Source: JACOTV01 sp964579395
GTDB taxonomy: Bacteria > Patescibacteriota > Microgenomatia > UBA1406 > GWC2-37-13
DNA length: 64,000 nucleotides
Assembly: GCA_964579395.1 (NCBI GenBank)
Contig: CAZOFT010000004.1
Coordinates: 1-64,000 of the forward strand
Direction of reading: 5' to 3'
Position numbers and translations under genes: made by a program. Shown here piece after piece: positions 1 to 8,874 of the stretch. Under the pieces are notes generated by a model. That model was not told the DNA's origin and did not search any database. It saw only the letters and a program-made list of their open reading frames with translations. Numbering within the stretch: the stretch's first letter is position 1; each line of letters opens with the position of its first letter.

Positions 1-72
1 GCTGCCCAGCAGGGATTCGAACCCCGATAAGCAGATCCAAAGTCTGCTGTCCTACCATTAGACGACCGGGCA
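1..72 (-). tRNA. tRNA-Gln (TTG)
   Basis: The minus strand folds as a full cloverleaf. The acceptor stem pairs TGCCCGG with CTGGGCA, the anticodon stem GCAGA/TCTGC closes the loop CTTTGGA with anticodon TTG, and the T arm contains GGTTCGAATCC. The discriminator base is G at position 2 and the first C of a possible CCA is at position 1, so whether CCA is encoded lies outside the window. Confidence 0.93.
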
Positions 73-166
73 TGAGAAGTGGTGTCTTGGGGAATACTAT
101 TGTATCAAATCAAGCTGGCTTTTCCCAGTCCCCACGCGAGATATGGTACTTTTTCCTGTGCAGATA

Positions 167-172
167 TATACT
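167..172 (+). promoter_or_regulatory. -10 element, P-type ATPase
   Basis: TATACT ends 11 bases before the ATG at 184. This leaves a leader of only a few bases and supports 184 over the upstream ATG at 79. Confidence 0.5.
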
Positions 173-183
173 GTATCCATCGT

Positions 184-2700
184 ATGTCTGACACTCATTT
201 TACTACCGATTCCGTTGATTCTCTCTACTCAACATTCTCTTCATCAGAGCAGGGACTCAAAGATGAGCTGCAGGTGGAGCAAAATCGTGCCCGTTGGGGG
301 TCAAACGCCTTGTCGACTCAGTCGAATGGCTGGCTGACTATACTCCTTCGACAACTGAAATCACCGTTTTTGTATCTGCTGGTTGCCGCCGCAGTCGTGT
401 CATTTCTGCTTTCTGATGGGATCGACGGCATCATGATTATGGTCTTTGTGACGATCAATACCGTTGTCGGATTTTATCAGGAGTTTAAGTCGGAACAAAC
501 CCTACATGCCTTAAAACAATATATCGCTGCCACCTGTGACGTGGTGCGCGGCGGAAAATCGATTGAAATTGCGGCCACACAATTGGTTTGCGGAGACCTC
601 GTCCAGATCGGGCCCGGCGACATTATCCCGGCAGACATACGACTCATTCAGGCAACGAGCCTGGAAGTGGATGAGTCGGCTTTGACGGGAGAATCGGCTG
701 CGGTTTTAAAGACTGCCGACATACCCAAGCAGGCTCCACACCAGCTGCTTCAGGCCGCAAATATGTGTTTTTCTTCAACAACAGTAGTGGCAGGGCATGC
801 GACCGGCATCGTGTGCGCGGTGGGTAACACCACCGCAATCGGACAGATCAGCCACTTGTCGACAACCATAGACAGTGAAAGCAGTTTTGAAAAAAGTATC
901 GCGCGCTTCAGTCGCTTTATCCTCTATCTTATCGGCGCCACATTGGTGTTGATGATGGGGGTGAATATCCTCTTGAAAGGCATTGATCACGCAGGGTCAC
1001 TGATGCTCTTTTCCATAGCGCTGGCAGTCAGTGTGATTCCTGAGGGCCTGCCAGTCGTCATCACCTTTGCTCTCAGTCGCGGCGCCGGGCGATTGGCAAA
1101 AAAGAAAGTGGTGGTAAAACGGTTGTCTGCGATTGAAGATTTGGGCAGTATCGATGTGTTGTGCACTGACAAAACAGGAACGCTCACACAAAATGTGCTG
1201 ACCTACGATGGTGCCAGTGAACAAAAAAGCGAACATGAATTGATCGCCTATGCCCGATTGTGTGCGCCGACACACCTGAATGCATCAGCGCATTCGTTTG
1301 ATATTGCGCTTCGTAATGTACACAACCATAACACAAGTGAGTTGATCAAAAAATATAAAGTCATCGACCTGTTGCCGTTTGACCCGCAGTCACGCACCAG
1401 CCAGGGACTCGTGAAACATGGAGGTACACGAAGTGTGATCATAAAAGGCGCTGCAGAATCAGTACTGGCACGCTGCAGCAAAAACGCAGCCGCCAGCCAT
1501 ACCCGACAGTGGTGTGAAGACCAGGAAGCTGCAGGACGCCGCACCATCATTATCGCAAAAAAGGATGTGACCGCATCCTACACACTGGAAGAGCAGCGGA
1601 TTGAACATGATTTTACCTGTGTGGGAGCACTGTCCTTTGTGGACCCAATCAAAGACGGTGTTGCCGACGCCATAAAACAGGCGGCACACTTGGGTATCAC
1701 CATGAAGATTCTCACGGGAGACAGTCGCTCCGTCTCGGGCGCAGTAGCCCGCTCAATCGGCCTGATCGATTCGGATGCCTTGGTAATAACCGGTGATGAG
1801 TTGGATGCGCTCCCCCACAACAAAGTTTCCGCCGCAATCGAATCTCACACTGTATTTGCCCGCGTCACGCCGCAGCAAAAATACCTTATCATTCAGTCTC
1901 TGCAGCATCATCACACCGTGGGCTTTATGGGAGAAGGCATCAACGATGCACCGGCTCTAAAGGCCGCTCATGTCGGACTGGTGGTGCGCGAGGCGACAGA
2001 CGTGGCGCGTGAAGCGGCAGACATTATTCTGCTTCAAAAAAGTCTCCATGTGATTGTCGACGGCATCAGTGAGGGCCGCGTAATATTCACCAACATCTCC
2101 AAGTACATCAAGGCGACGCTTACTTCCAACTTCGGTAACTTCTACACACTCGCCATCGCGTCGCTTTTAGTTTCATACCTACCCATTTTGCCGCTTCAGA
2201 TTCTACTGATCAATCTCCTGACCGACTCGCCGATGATTGCTGTTGCTGCAGATACGGTCGAGCCGGAAGAAGTGCTTCGCCCCAAAACATATGATTTCAA
2301 AGACACGATTTTGCTGGGTACCGCACTGGGGTTTATCAGCACCGTTTTTGATTTTCTGTTTTTTGTCGCATTTGCCTCAGTGTCAGCCGCCAGCTTGCAG
2401 ACGAATTGGTTTATCGGAAGCGTACTGACGGAGCTTGTTTTGCTCTTTTCCATCCGCAGCCATCGCTTTATGCTGCATGCTACTCGTCCAGCCACAGGAC
2501 TCATTCTCCTTTCAATCCTTGCAGCACTTGTCGGGGTACTAATGCCATTTACCGGGATCGGGCACACGCTCTTTTCCTTTATCACCCCGAGTCTCGGCAA
2601 CATTCAAACGATAGCCACCATTGCGGTAGGATACCTTATCGCAACCGAACTCGGGAAATACTTCTTCTACAAAACAATCGCTCCGGATCATCACAAGTAA
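184..2700 (+). CDS. Cation-transporting P-type ATPase, P2 (Ca2+-like) type
   Basis: A membrane pump that couples ATP hydrolysis to cation transport. The 838-residue protein shows the actuator motif TGES near residue 168, the membrane motif IPEGLP near 285, the phosphorylation motif DKTGTLT at about 329, the hinge GEGINDAPAL near 583, and a C-terminal block of several membrane helices. IPEGLP points to the P2 group (Ca2+ or Na+/K+-like) rather than heavy-metal pumps. The hinge has GEG where most pumps have GDG. The ATG at 79 would add 35 residues with no family resemblance, so 184 is preferred. The substrate cannot be fixed from motifs alone; Ca2+ is the first guess. Confidence 0.9.
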   Translation: MSDTHFTTDSVDSLYSTFSSSEQGLKDELQVEQNRARWGSNALSTQSNGWLTILLRQLKSPFLYLLVAAAVVSFLLSDGIDGIMIMVFVTINTVVGFYQEFKSEQTLHALKQYIAATCDVVRGGKSIEIAATQLVCGDLVQIGPGDIIPADIRLIQATSLEVDESALTGESAAVLKTADIPKQAPHQLLQAANMCFSSTTVVAGHATGIVCAVGNTTAIGQISHLSTTIDSESSFEKSIARFSRFILYLIGATLVLMMGVNILLKGIDHAGSLMLFSIALAVSVIPEGLPVVITFALSRGAGRLAKKKVVVKRLSAIEDLGSIDVLCTDKTGTLTQNVLTYDGASEQKSEHELIAYARLCAPTHLNASAHSFDIALRNVHNHNTSELIKKYKVIDLLPFDPQSRTSQGLVKHGGTRSVIIKGAAESVLARCSKNAAASHTRQWCEDQEAAGRRTIIIAKKDVTASYTLEEQRIEHDFTCVGALSFVDPIKDGVADAIKQAAHLGITMKILTGDSRSVSGAVARSIGLIDSDALVITGDELDALPHNKVSAAIESHTVFARVTPQQKYLIIQSLQHHHTVGFMGEGINDAPALKAAHVGLVVREATDVAREAADIILLQKSLHVIVDGISEGRVIFTNISKYIKATLTSNFGNFYTLAIASLLVSYLPILPLQILLINLLTDSPMIAVAADTVEPEEVLRPKTYDFKDTILLGTALGFISTVFDFLFFVAFASVSAASLQTNWFIGSVLTELVLLFSIRSHRFMLHATRPATGLILLSILAALVGVLMPFTGIGHTLFSFITPSLGNIQTIATIAVGYLIATELGKYFFYKTIAPDHHK
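727..732 (+). other. Coding position only, no separate site
   Basis: This hexamer lies inside the P-type ATPase gene and is not a promoter. It is listed only to prevent confusion with the VOC-gene promoter at 2727. Confidence 0.05.
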
Positions 2701-2726
2701 TACTGGACAAAGACCTGCGGGATGAG

Positions 2727-2732
2727 TATTCT
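2727..2732 (+). promoter_or_regulatory. -10 element, VOC gene
   Basis: TATTCT ends 8 bases before the ATG at 2741. Confidence 0.45.
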
Positions 2733-2740
2733 GTGAACAT

Positions 2741-3136
2741 ATGCTTATTTATAAAACAGCGTTTGCCGGATATTCTGTAAAAGACATTGCGCAAGCAAAA
2801 CATTTTTATCAGGATGTTCTTGGTCTCAAAGTAGACGATGATCCGATGGGTATTTTACACGTGGAAACGGTGGGGAATCAGCCGTTTATCCTCTATCCAA
2901 AGCCTGATCACCAACCGGCCGAATTTACGGTCTTCAACTTTATCGTCGGCGATATCGATCATGCAGTCAATGACCTGAGCATGCGCGGTGTGAAGTTTGA
3001 ACAGTATGACACAGAGTACGTGAAAACCGATGAAAACGGCATTCAGCGAAACACTGACCATACGTATCCGGGTCCCGCCGGAATTGCGTGGTTTCGTGAC
3101 CCTTCAGGCAATATTTTGTCAATCATACAGGAGTGA
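2741..3136 (+). CDS. VOC-superfamily (glyoxalase/bleomycin-resistance-like) protein
   Basis: A 131-residue cytosolic protein of the vicinal oxygen chelate fold. The opening, with the segment KTAFAGYSVKDIAQAKHFYQ followed by VLGL, is the usual first beta-alpha-beta unit, and GIAWFRDPSGNILSI near the C-terminus is the usual closing strand of the second unit. VOC proteins are lyases, dioxygenases or drug-binding proteins, usually with a divalent metal. The specific substrate is not predictable here. It lies 40 bases after the ATPase gene, apparently with its own promoter. Confidence 0.8.
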   Translation: MLIYKTAFAGYSVKDIAQAKHFYQDVLGLKVDDDPMGILHVETVGNQPFILYPKPDHQPAEFTVFNFIVGDIDHAVNDLSMRGVKFEQYDTEYVKTDENGIQRNTDHTYPGPAGIAWFRDPSGNILSIIQE

Positions 3137-3176
3137 GAGCAGGCAGTCTGAGCTCGTACTATAGGTAGTTTCGTGA

Positions 3177-3182
3177 TACAAT
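3177..3182 (+). promoter_or_regulatory. Extended -10 element, era
   Basis: TACAAT preceded by TGA (a TGn extension) ends 6 bases before the ATG of era, so the transcript probably begins at or beside the start codon. Confidence 0.65.
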
Positions 3183-3188
3183 AGAGCT

Positions 3189-4100
3189 ATGCAACAAGAC
3201 AATACTAAAAAAAAGCGAGGCATTGTGCTTCTTGTGGGCCGTCCGAACGTGGGAAAGTCAACATTCGTCAACAATATCATCGGTCAAAAAGTAGCAATCA
3301 CCAGCCCCAAACCGCAAACCACCCGCTTCCCCATCCATGCTGAACTGGTGGAAGAGCGCGGGACAATTGAGTTTGTTGACACGCCCGGAATCTTTGATAA
3401 GGTCCGCGATTCGCTGAGCAAAAAAATCAACCGCCTGACTCTGGAGACAGTGCAGGATGAGGTTGATCTGGTTATCTATATGGTTGACCCGAGCCGTCGC
3501 CGAGACTTTGAAGAAGGTAAGGTGCTGGGTATTGTACGCAAGATCAACAAACCAAAAATTCTGGTAATGAATATCAAAACAGATGAGGAAGATGCGGAAA
3601 AATATTTGCCGCAGTATGAGTTTATGCGTGATGAGTTTGACATGGTCTACAAAATTGATGCCATGCACAAAACGCATGAAAAGCCTCTTTTGGATAAACT
3701 CTTTGAACTGCTGCCTGATGATGAACTGTCTGCTGAAACACAGGTGCACTTACACACAGAAAATGCATCCGGATACCCGCTACTGAACCTCGACAGTCGC
3801 ACCTTTATCTCGGAACTGATTCGCGAAAAAATCTTTCTCAAAATGGGCGAAGAGATTCCGTACACCGTGACGGTGGTCGTAGACGAGATCACGGAGCGAG
3901 ATGCAAACCTAACCTATATCCGTGCTCGTATTCTGACCACAGATGGTCGTTACAAGCGTATGATAATCGGCTCCGGCGGACGCAAGATCAAGGAAATGGG
4001 GGCTATGGCCCGCAAAGAAATAGAGCTTGCTACCAACAAGAAAATCTATTTAGATCTCACGGTAGACGTGGATCCACACTGGCAAGAAGTGTTGTATTAA
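3189..4100 (+). CDS. era: GTPase Era
   Basis: Ribosome-assembly GTPase that binds the 3' end of 16S rRNA. At 303 residues it has normal length. The G1 motif GRPNVGKST lies near residue 17, G3 is DTPG, and a C-terminal KH domain has RMIIGSGGRKIKEMG. Two guanine-recognition motifs are odd: G4 reads NIKTD where NKxD is usual, and the G5 position reads KIDAM instead of a typical SA. The rest aligns well with Era, so the call is firm even though nucleotide specificity may be altered. The stop codon interlocks with the convergent small gene that follows. Confidence 0.93.
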   Translation: MQQDNTKKKRGIVLLVGRPNVGKSTFVNNIIGQKVAITSPKPQTTRFPIHAELVEERGTIEFVDTPGIFDKVRDSLSKKINRLTLETVQDEVDLVIYMVDPSRRRDFEEGKVLGIVRKINKPKILVMNIKTDEEDAEKYLPQYEFMRDEFDMVYKIDAMHKTHEKPLLDKLFELLPDDELSAETQVHLHTENASGYPLLNLDSRTFISELIREKIFLKMGEEIPYTVTVVVDEITERDANLTYIRARILTTDGRYKRMIIGSGGRKIKEMGAMARKEIELATNKKIYLDLTVDVDPHWQEVLY

Positions 4101-4273
4101 GAATAAAACTCCTCAGGCTGCGTGTCGGGTACACCTGCCCCTGCCTGTTCTTCTTGCAATCGGTGAAACTCTTTTGCAGCTTCGATCGCAGCCCACACTA
4201 CTTGTGCTGCAGGATACATCTCTGCCGCTTCAACTGCTGGCTGATATGCAGTATGTGATTCAATAAGCGCCAT
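4097..4273 (-). CDS. Small helical protein of unknown function
   Basis: A 58-residue protein, mostly predicted helix and rich in Ala and Glu (MALIESHTAYQPAVEAAEMY then a Glu/Gln-rich tail). I do not recognise a family. The start at 4273 is chosen because a minus-strand promoter fits it: TTGCAG, a 17-base spacer, and TAGAAT ending 8 bases before the ATG. The frame is open back to an ATG at 4348, giving 83 residues, but that start has no such context. Its stop codon shares TTAA with the stop of era. Confidence 0.55.
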   Translation of the reverse strand: MALIESHTAYQPAVEAAEMYPAAQVVWAAIEAAKEFHRLQEEQAGAGVPDTQPEEFYS

Positions 4274-4281
4274 AGAGGTCC

Positions 4282-4287
4282 ATTCTA
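4282..4287 (-). promoter_or_regulatory. -10 element, small gene 4097-4273
   Basis: TAGAAT on the minus strand, 8 bases before the ATG, with TTGCAG 17 bases further upstream as a weak -35. Confidence 0.5.
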
Positions 4288-4334
4288 TACAACGAAGACC
4301 CAATCTGCAACCCACGTTCTCCCCCGTGTCGTAG

Positions 4335-4340
4335 TATACT
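4335..4340 (+). promoter_or_regulatory. -10 element, cofE-like gene
   Basis: TATACT ends 13 bases before the ATG at 4354. A GTG one base after the hexamer would lie upstream of the expected transcript start and is rejected as the initiator. Confidence 0.55.
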
Positions 4341-4353
4341 AGTGCCACCGACT

Positions 4354-5097
4354 ATGCAGATAATCTCTATCAAAACATCACCGATTCATGCCGACGAATA
4401 CTCTATCACAGATCTCTTAGATAAAGTAGTTGTCGCGCTGCCGGAACAAACAGTGGTGGCAGTAACATCAAAAATCGTCTCCCTCTGTGAAGGATCAGTC
4501 GCGCAAGCAGATACACCAAAAGAGGTGTTGGTCAAACAGCATGCCGACTGGTACCTGCCAAAAGAAAGCAGTCCCTATGGCTATCAGCTGACTGTCACAA
4601 ACAGTACGCTTGTGGCATCAGCCGGCATCGATGAATCCAATGGTGACGGACAGTATGTGCTCTGGCCACGTGATACACAGGCATCAGCCAATCTGATACG
4701 CGAGTATTTGTGCGCCAAACACAATCTCAATGAAGTGGGCGTCATCATAACTGACAGCACGTCCCGTCCGCTTCGCCGGGGAACCACCGGCATCGCGCTG
4801 GCACACAGCGGATTTGAGGCGCTGCACGACTACCGATCACAGCAAGATGTGTTCGGGAAAACCTTACATTCAAGTGTCGCCAACATAGCAGAAGGACTTG
4901 CCGCAGCGGCAGTTGTTGCGATGGGTGAAGGCGCTGAGTCGACGCCCATTGCGCTTATCTGCGATAGTCCCACCGTGCGGTTTCAGAAGCGTAATCCAAC
5001 AGATGAAGAGCTGACAATCTACAACATGACGATGGAAGAGGATGTCTTTGCGCCGCTTCTAACAGCGGCTCCATGGAAATCAGACCGGCAGAAGTGA
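4354..5097 (+). CDS. Coenzyme F420-0:L-glutamate ligase family protein (CofE-like)
   Basis: A 247-residue protein of the CofE family, whose best-known members add glutamate to F420-0 using GTP. Family motifs visible are TSKIVSLCEGS, AGIDESNGDGQ, the signature ITDSTSRPLRRGTTGIALAH, and ANIAEGLAAAAVVAMGEGAE, which together cover the metal and nucleotide site. No other F420 biosynthesis or F420-dependent gene is in the window, so the real acceptor may be something else. The 3' end overlaps the convergent gene downstream by 18 bases. Confidence 0.8.
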   Translation: MQIISIKTSPIHADEYSITDLLDKVVVALPEQTVVAVTSKIVSLCEGSVAQADTPKEVLVKQHADWYLPKESSPYGYQLTVTNSTLVASAGIDESNGDGQYVLWPRDTQASANLIREYLCAKHNLNEVGVIITDSTSRPLRRGTTGIALAHSGFEALHDYRSQQDVFGKTLHSSVANIAEGLAAAAVVAMGEGAESTPIALICDSPTVRFQKRNPTDEELTIYNMTMEEDVFAPLLTAAPWKSDRQK

Positions 5098-5826
5098 TAG
5101 GTTCATAAGGCCTTTTTCCGGCTCTTCAAAGTAATACGCACCGACTCCGTACACCGGCACACCAAGCCCCAGATCTTCAATACCCCGCTTGTACCAGCGC
5201 ACTTTGGATTCTTTGGGATGGGCATCTTTTCTGTCGGGCGCTCTTCTCCCCACCTCTACCACCACGAGTGCACCGTCTGTTCGCTCGATGACAATATCCA
5301 TTGATCGAGGTTTTTTTCGATGCTTCGGACCACAACGAACCATCACCTCTACATACCCGCGATTATTGGGATACTGCTCGGGAGCAGCAAGATCGGCCGG
5401 GAAAAACGTATCACAAAACATATCCAAATTACTCCAAATCAAGTTGACACAACCGCTGTGGTACGGGTTGGCGAAGCGTTCATTTACATGCTGACCGACT
5501 CCCTGACGACTGGTCAGCTCCGCTTTTGTGCGTGCGTGAGAGGCATGCGCTCCCCGCGGACCGGCACGAAAATCCATGATCGGCGACTCAAGACTCCACG
5601 TGTAATCACCGGCGTTAAACAGCGCGTGCGCCATACCTTCTGAGGTGGTGTAGGCCATCTGTAAGTATTCTATGCGGTGTGCTTCACGAATCTGACCAAT
5701 TGACGGAAGATGACTCCGATTCATCTGGAGCCACTGCTTGGTTCGGTGCGGGAGTGGTCGTTCTGTCACAGGCGTATTACGACGCGAAAAGCCGGCGCTT
5801 ATCACAAGCCCCCTCAGCTCATGCAT
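5080..5826 (-). CDS. Hypothetical protein with PD-(D/E)XK-like motif
   Basis: A 248-residue protein that I do not recognise by family. The C-terminal third contains SMDIVIERTDGALVVVEVGR, a beta-strand pair with an Asp followed about 14 residues later by Glu-Val-Gly-Arg, resembling the D...ExK core of restriction-nuclease-like folds with Arg in place of Lys. A basic stretch and RWYKRGIEDL follow, as often seen after that core. The start at 5826 follows a -10 element; an open frame back to 5898 would overlap gltX. A nuclease role is inference only. Confidence 0.6.
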   Translation of the reverse strand: MHELRGLVISAGFSRRNTPVTERPLPHRTKQWLQMNRSHLPSIGQIREAHRIEYLQMAYTTSEGMAHALFNAGDYTWSLESPIMDFRAGPRGAHASHARTKAELTSRQGVGQHVNERFANPYHSGCVNLIWSNLDMFCDTFFPADLAAPEQYPNNRGYVEVMVRCGPKHRKKPRSMDIVIERTDGALVVVEVGRRAPDRKDAHPKESKVRWYKRGIEDLGLGVPVYGVGAYYFEEPEKGLMNLSLLPV

Positions 5827-5833
5827 CAGTTGG

Positions 5834-5839
5834 AGTATA
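5834..5839 (-). promoter_or_regulatory. -10 element, gene 5080-5826
   Basis: TATACT on the minus strand ends 7 bases before the ATG at 5826, in the gap after gltX. Confidence 0.6.
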
Positions 5840-5857
5840 CAGCAAATATCTCCCCGG

Positions 5858-7282
5858 TCAAGAAATACGAAGACGTGCAAGCGAAGTTTCTTTTCCAAGA
5901 ATCTCCATACTTTCGTTGAGAGGCGGTGATACTTTGCGTCCGGTTATTGCCACACGAATCTGCTGAAAATAGTCGCGCGGCTTTGCCTCTGCTTCGGTGC
6001 ACACGCGCTGCATCACTTCACCGATCGCGTCCGCTGTCCAATCAGTCACTTGCTCCAGCGTATCTGCTGTTGTATGCAGCAGCTCTTTGCATTGATCTAA
6101 ATCAATTTCATGTTCAATCACATCTTCGTAAAAAAAACGACACATCGGGTAGTATTCCGATAGTTTTCTGATGCGCGGTTGAACAAGCGGAATCGACTGA
6201 GAAAACATGTTTGAGGACTTTTCAATTACCCTCCAGTCATGTGACTGATACGTACTCATATACTGTTCAACTCTTTTCTGAAAGTCATCAACATCCAATG
6301 CGCGAATATGCTCACCGTTTAACCAAGCAAGCTTAACCGGATCAAATACCGGCCCGACCGGCTGCATGTCCTTGAGGTCAAATACGCGAATATATTCTGC
6401 AAGATCAAAGATCTCCTTCTCGTCAGGGTGTGACCACCCCATCAATGCCAGGTAGTTCAACATAGCACTTGGCAGGATACCGTCTTCCAAGTAGCTACTG
6501 GCCCACACAGGGTTTTTACGCTTGCTGAGCTTGGATTTGTCGGCATTGCGAAGCAACGGCACATGGGCAAAAATTGGCAACTCCCAGCCAAATGATTCAT
6601 ACAAGAGAACGTGTTTGGGAGTTGAAGAAATCCACTCTTCTGCACGAATCACATGACTTATCTTCATCAGATAGTCATCCACTACTACCGCCAGGTGATA
6701 CGTGGGAAACCCGTCTGATTTCACAAGAACTTGATCATCGAGGTCATTAGTAGAGATGGTGATCGTGCCGCGAAGCATATCTTCAAAGGATATGTCACGA
6801 TCGGCCGGGACATTCAGACGAACCACATGTGCCATCCCTTCTTCTATCTGCTTTTTTACTTCATCCTGTCGGGTGAGACAATGTTTATCATAGCGCGGAA
6901 TGTGTTTTTGTTTTTGCTGCTCTTCACGAAGTGCAGTCAGTCGCTCACGGGTACAAGTGCAATAATATGCCGCACCTTTTTCGATGAGAGTCTCCGCGTG
7001 CTTTTTATAGATATCCAAACGCTCTGACTGGCGATAGGGTCCATACCCCCCTGCATGCTGTGGAGACTCATCGGCTGCAATACCATATGCTACAAGTACA
7101 TCCAAAAACTTTTGTTCTGCTCCTTCAACAAAGCGAGTGCGATCAGTGTCTTCGATGCGTACGACAAACGTGCCGTTGTGTTTTTTTGCAACTGCATAAT
7201 TGACGAGGGCGGTCGCAAGACTTCCTACATGCAAATCATCGCCGGTGGGGCTTGGTGCGATACGAGTGCGAACGGTTGACAT
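5858..7282 (-). CDS. gltX: Glutamyl-tRNA synthetase
   Basis: Class I aminoacyl-tRNA synthetase that charges tRNA-Glu, and possibly also tRNA-Gln if an amidotransferase is used. The 474-residue protein begins with VRTRIAPSPTG followed by the HIGH-equivalent HVGS, and carries the KMSKS-equivalent KLSKRK near residue 250. The C-terminal anticodon-binding region is present. The ATG at 7282 matches the usual Glu-RS start; a TTG nine bases upstream is less likely. Confidence 0.95.
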   Translation of the reverse strand: MSTVRTRIAPSPTGDDLHVGSLATALVNYAVAKKHNGTFVVRIEDTDRTRFVEGAEQKFLDVLVAYGIAADESPQHAGGYGPYRQSERLDIYKKHAETLIEKGAAYYCTCTRERLTALREEQQKQKHIPRYDKHCLTRQDEVKKQIEEGMAHVVRLNVPADRDISFEDMLRGTITISTNDLDDQVLVKSDGFPTYHLAVVVDDYLMKISHVIRAEEWISSTPKHVLLYESFGWELPIFAHVPLLRNADKSKLSKRKNPVWASSYLEDGILPSAMLNYLALMGWSHPDEKEIFDLAEYIRVFDLKDMQPVGPVFDPVKLAWLNGEHIRALDVDDFQKRVEQYMSTYQSHDWRVIEKSSNMFSQSIPLVQPRIRKLSEYYPMCRFFYEDVIEHEIDLDQCKELLHTTADTLEQVTDWTADAIGEVMQRVCTEAEAKPRDYFQQIRVAITGRKVSPPLNESMEILGKETSLARLRIS

Positions 7283-7314
7283 GGGCGGCAAATGAAAACT
7301 GATGAATTAAGGGA

Positions 7315-7320
7315 ATTATA
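7315..7320 (-). promoter_or_regulatory. -10 element, gltX
   Basis: TATAAT on the minus strand, 32 bases before the gltX ATG. This is one of the few genes here with a real 5' leader. Confidence 0.5.
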
Positions 7321-7362
7321 ACAAGTCAAATGTGGCTTTCCCAACGATCGTAGAAGAAGGTG

Positions 7363-8871
7363 TTAGCGACGTTTATACAGTCGAAATGCTCCGTAGGCAG
7401 AAAACAGAAGCGGCAGCAACAGCATGGTCGCGTATTTCACCATGTCGCGCTCATTATCAGCCAACACAGGAAGCGGCACAATAGATATGTCACGCTGTCG
7501 GATCCCCGAGAGCGCGCCACCTGCTGCAAATTGCGACACCACGTTGACTAACATGTTCAGATTGCCGCTGTCTTGCGGTTGAAATTGTGCATAGGCAAAT
7601 CGCGATGTAGGAAGCACCATCACGCTCCCTCCCCCGTCTACTTTTGCAACTGCACCCACTACAAATGATTTCAGGTCAGATTCTTTTGGCTCAGTGATTT
7701 GTTGCGGATCAAGTGTATAGTCTTTGGTTTGATGCCAGGATACCGGTGACGTCTGGATGATTCCCTCCGTTTTTACCCCTGATACCGGCGATACTGCAAC
7801 AGATGATACCCATGGCATGCTGACCGATTGGATATTTGCAAAATAGCTATAAGCAGGATTCAGGGAAGCCGTCTTTACCCAGTAGTAATACGGCACCACC
7901 AATTGAAATGGGGAGCCGGTCTGTGCACCGGCATTGATAAACTCAGATTGCTGGGAAAGGACGAGATCCTTGTTGAGGGTGATACCATACGATTTCAGCC
8001 AGGCAAACAGGCCATGCTTGGCACCTGCGACCTGCAGTGACGGATCGACCATTACTCCATCTACCATCACCACCACATTGCCGCCTTTTTTCACATAAGA
8101 AGTCAGCAGATCAATCTCGCCTTCATCATACGTCTTGTTTCCTGAATCAAACACCAGAAGTGCTTTTGTTTTTGCCTCAGGTGTAGCGCTGCTTTGCACA
8201 GTAAATTGTGTGCCCAAGAGTGCCCGCAGTCCCTGAAGCTGCTGCGGCTCAATTCCCTCATCGCCCACAAACCCGACAGTCGGAAGCTCTTTGGTGGTCA
8301 GCTTGTAAATCGCGCTCGTGAGCTGATACTCCAGGTCGCTGAGTTGGATCGCTTGTGAGATAACATCAGTCTTTTTACCTTGCTCAATCTTTATGCCGAA
8401 GTACCCTTTGGAGTACTCAAGCTGATCACGCTTGGTGAGTGAAAACTGCAGCGGCTGAATACCTGCGTTTTCCGCTTCACCTTGTTGGGCCGGCGTAGTG
8501 GGATCTACAAAATAGACCTGCACATTCCCTGCGCGCTCATACTCGGTGAGCAAATCGCGCACATCGCGCGCTACCGGCTGCAGCTGTGACGGCAAGGTGC
8601 TTGACTGATAAAAGGTCAACTTGACCGGATCTTTGGATGAGATCTTGGAAACAATTTGCTTTGAAGAATCAGAGAGTGTGTATGCATGGCCGCGGGAAAG
8701 ATCAATACGCGCAGTGACTGCGTGAGCTAAAATGTTGGCCGCAACAATAAGCGCTAGCACCAACAGAATCAACGCCCCGTGCGACATGCGGGCAATGCGT
8801 GCCCGTAATCCAGCCATACGAGATGACTTTGTCTTACCATTCTCAACCGGTTTTTTCTGCGTAGTTGCCAT
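7363..8871 (-). CDS. GldG-like ABC transporter accessory protein
   Basis: A 502-residue membrane protein encoded with an ABC permease and ATPase. It has one transmembrane helix near residues 33-52, a long extracytoplasmic domain opening with IDLSRGHAYTLSDSSKQIV, and a C-terminal helix before the basic end RLYKRR. This layout matches the GldG / ABC-type uncharacterised transport family (IFT-like domain), known from gliding machinery and from many non-gliding bacteria. It follows the permease by 3 bases, so the three genes form one operon. Confidence 0.82.
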   Translation of the reverse strand: MATTQKKPVENGKTKSSRMAGLRARIARMSHGALILLVLALIVAANILAHAVTARIDLSRGHAYTLSDSSKQIVSKISSKDPVKLTFYQSSTLPSQLQPVARDVRDLLTEYERAGNVQVYFVDPTTPAQQGEAENAGIQPLQFSLTKRDQLEYSKGYFGIKIEQGKKTDVISQAIQLSDLEYQLTSAIYKLTTKELPTVGFVGDEGIEPQQLQGLRALLGTQFTVQSSATPEAKTKALLVFDSGNKTYDEGEIDLLTSYVKKGGNVVVMVDGVMVDPSLQVAGAKHGLFAWLKSYGITLNKDLVLSQQSEFINAGAQTGSPFQLVVPYYYWVKTASLNPAYSYFANIQSVSMPWVSSVAVSPVSGVKTEGIIQTSPVSWHQTKDYTLDPQQITEPKESDLKSFVVGAVAKVDGGGSVMVLPTSRFAYAQFQPQDSGNLNMLVNVVSQFAAGGALSGIRQRDISIVPLPVLADNERDMVKYATMLLLPLLFSAYGAFRLYKRR

Positions 8872-8874
8872 AGA

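Noticed and set aside
727..732. Possible promoter-like hexamer inside the P-type ATPase gene
   Set aside because: It lies within a conserved coding region with no start codon nearby; the low-confidence feature at this position should be disregarded.
1930..1960. GEG instead of GDG in the P-type ATPase hinge as a sign of inactivation
   Set aside because: From memory GEGINDAPAL occurs in other P-type pumps, and all other catalytic motifs are intact.
2196..2603. Minus-strand frame of 135 codons inside the P-type ATPase gene
   Set aside because: The ATPase frame on the other strand is conserved throughout this stretch; the shadow frame is Arg/Ser-rich with no motif.
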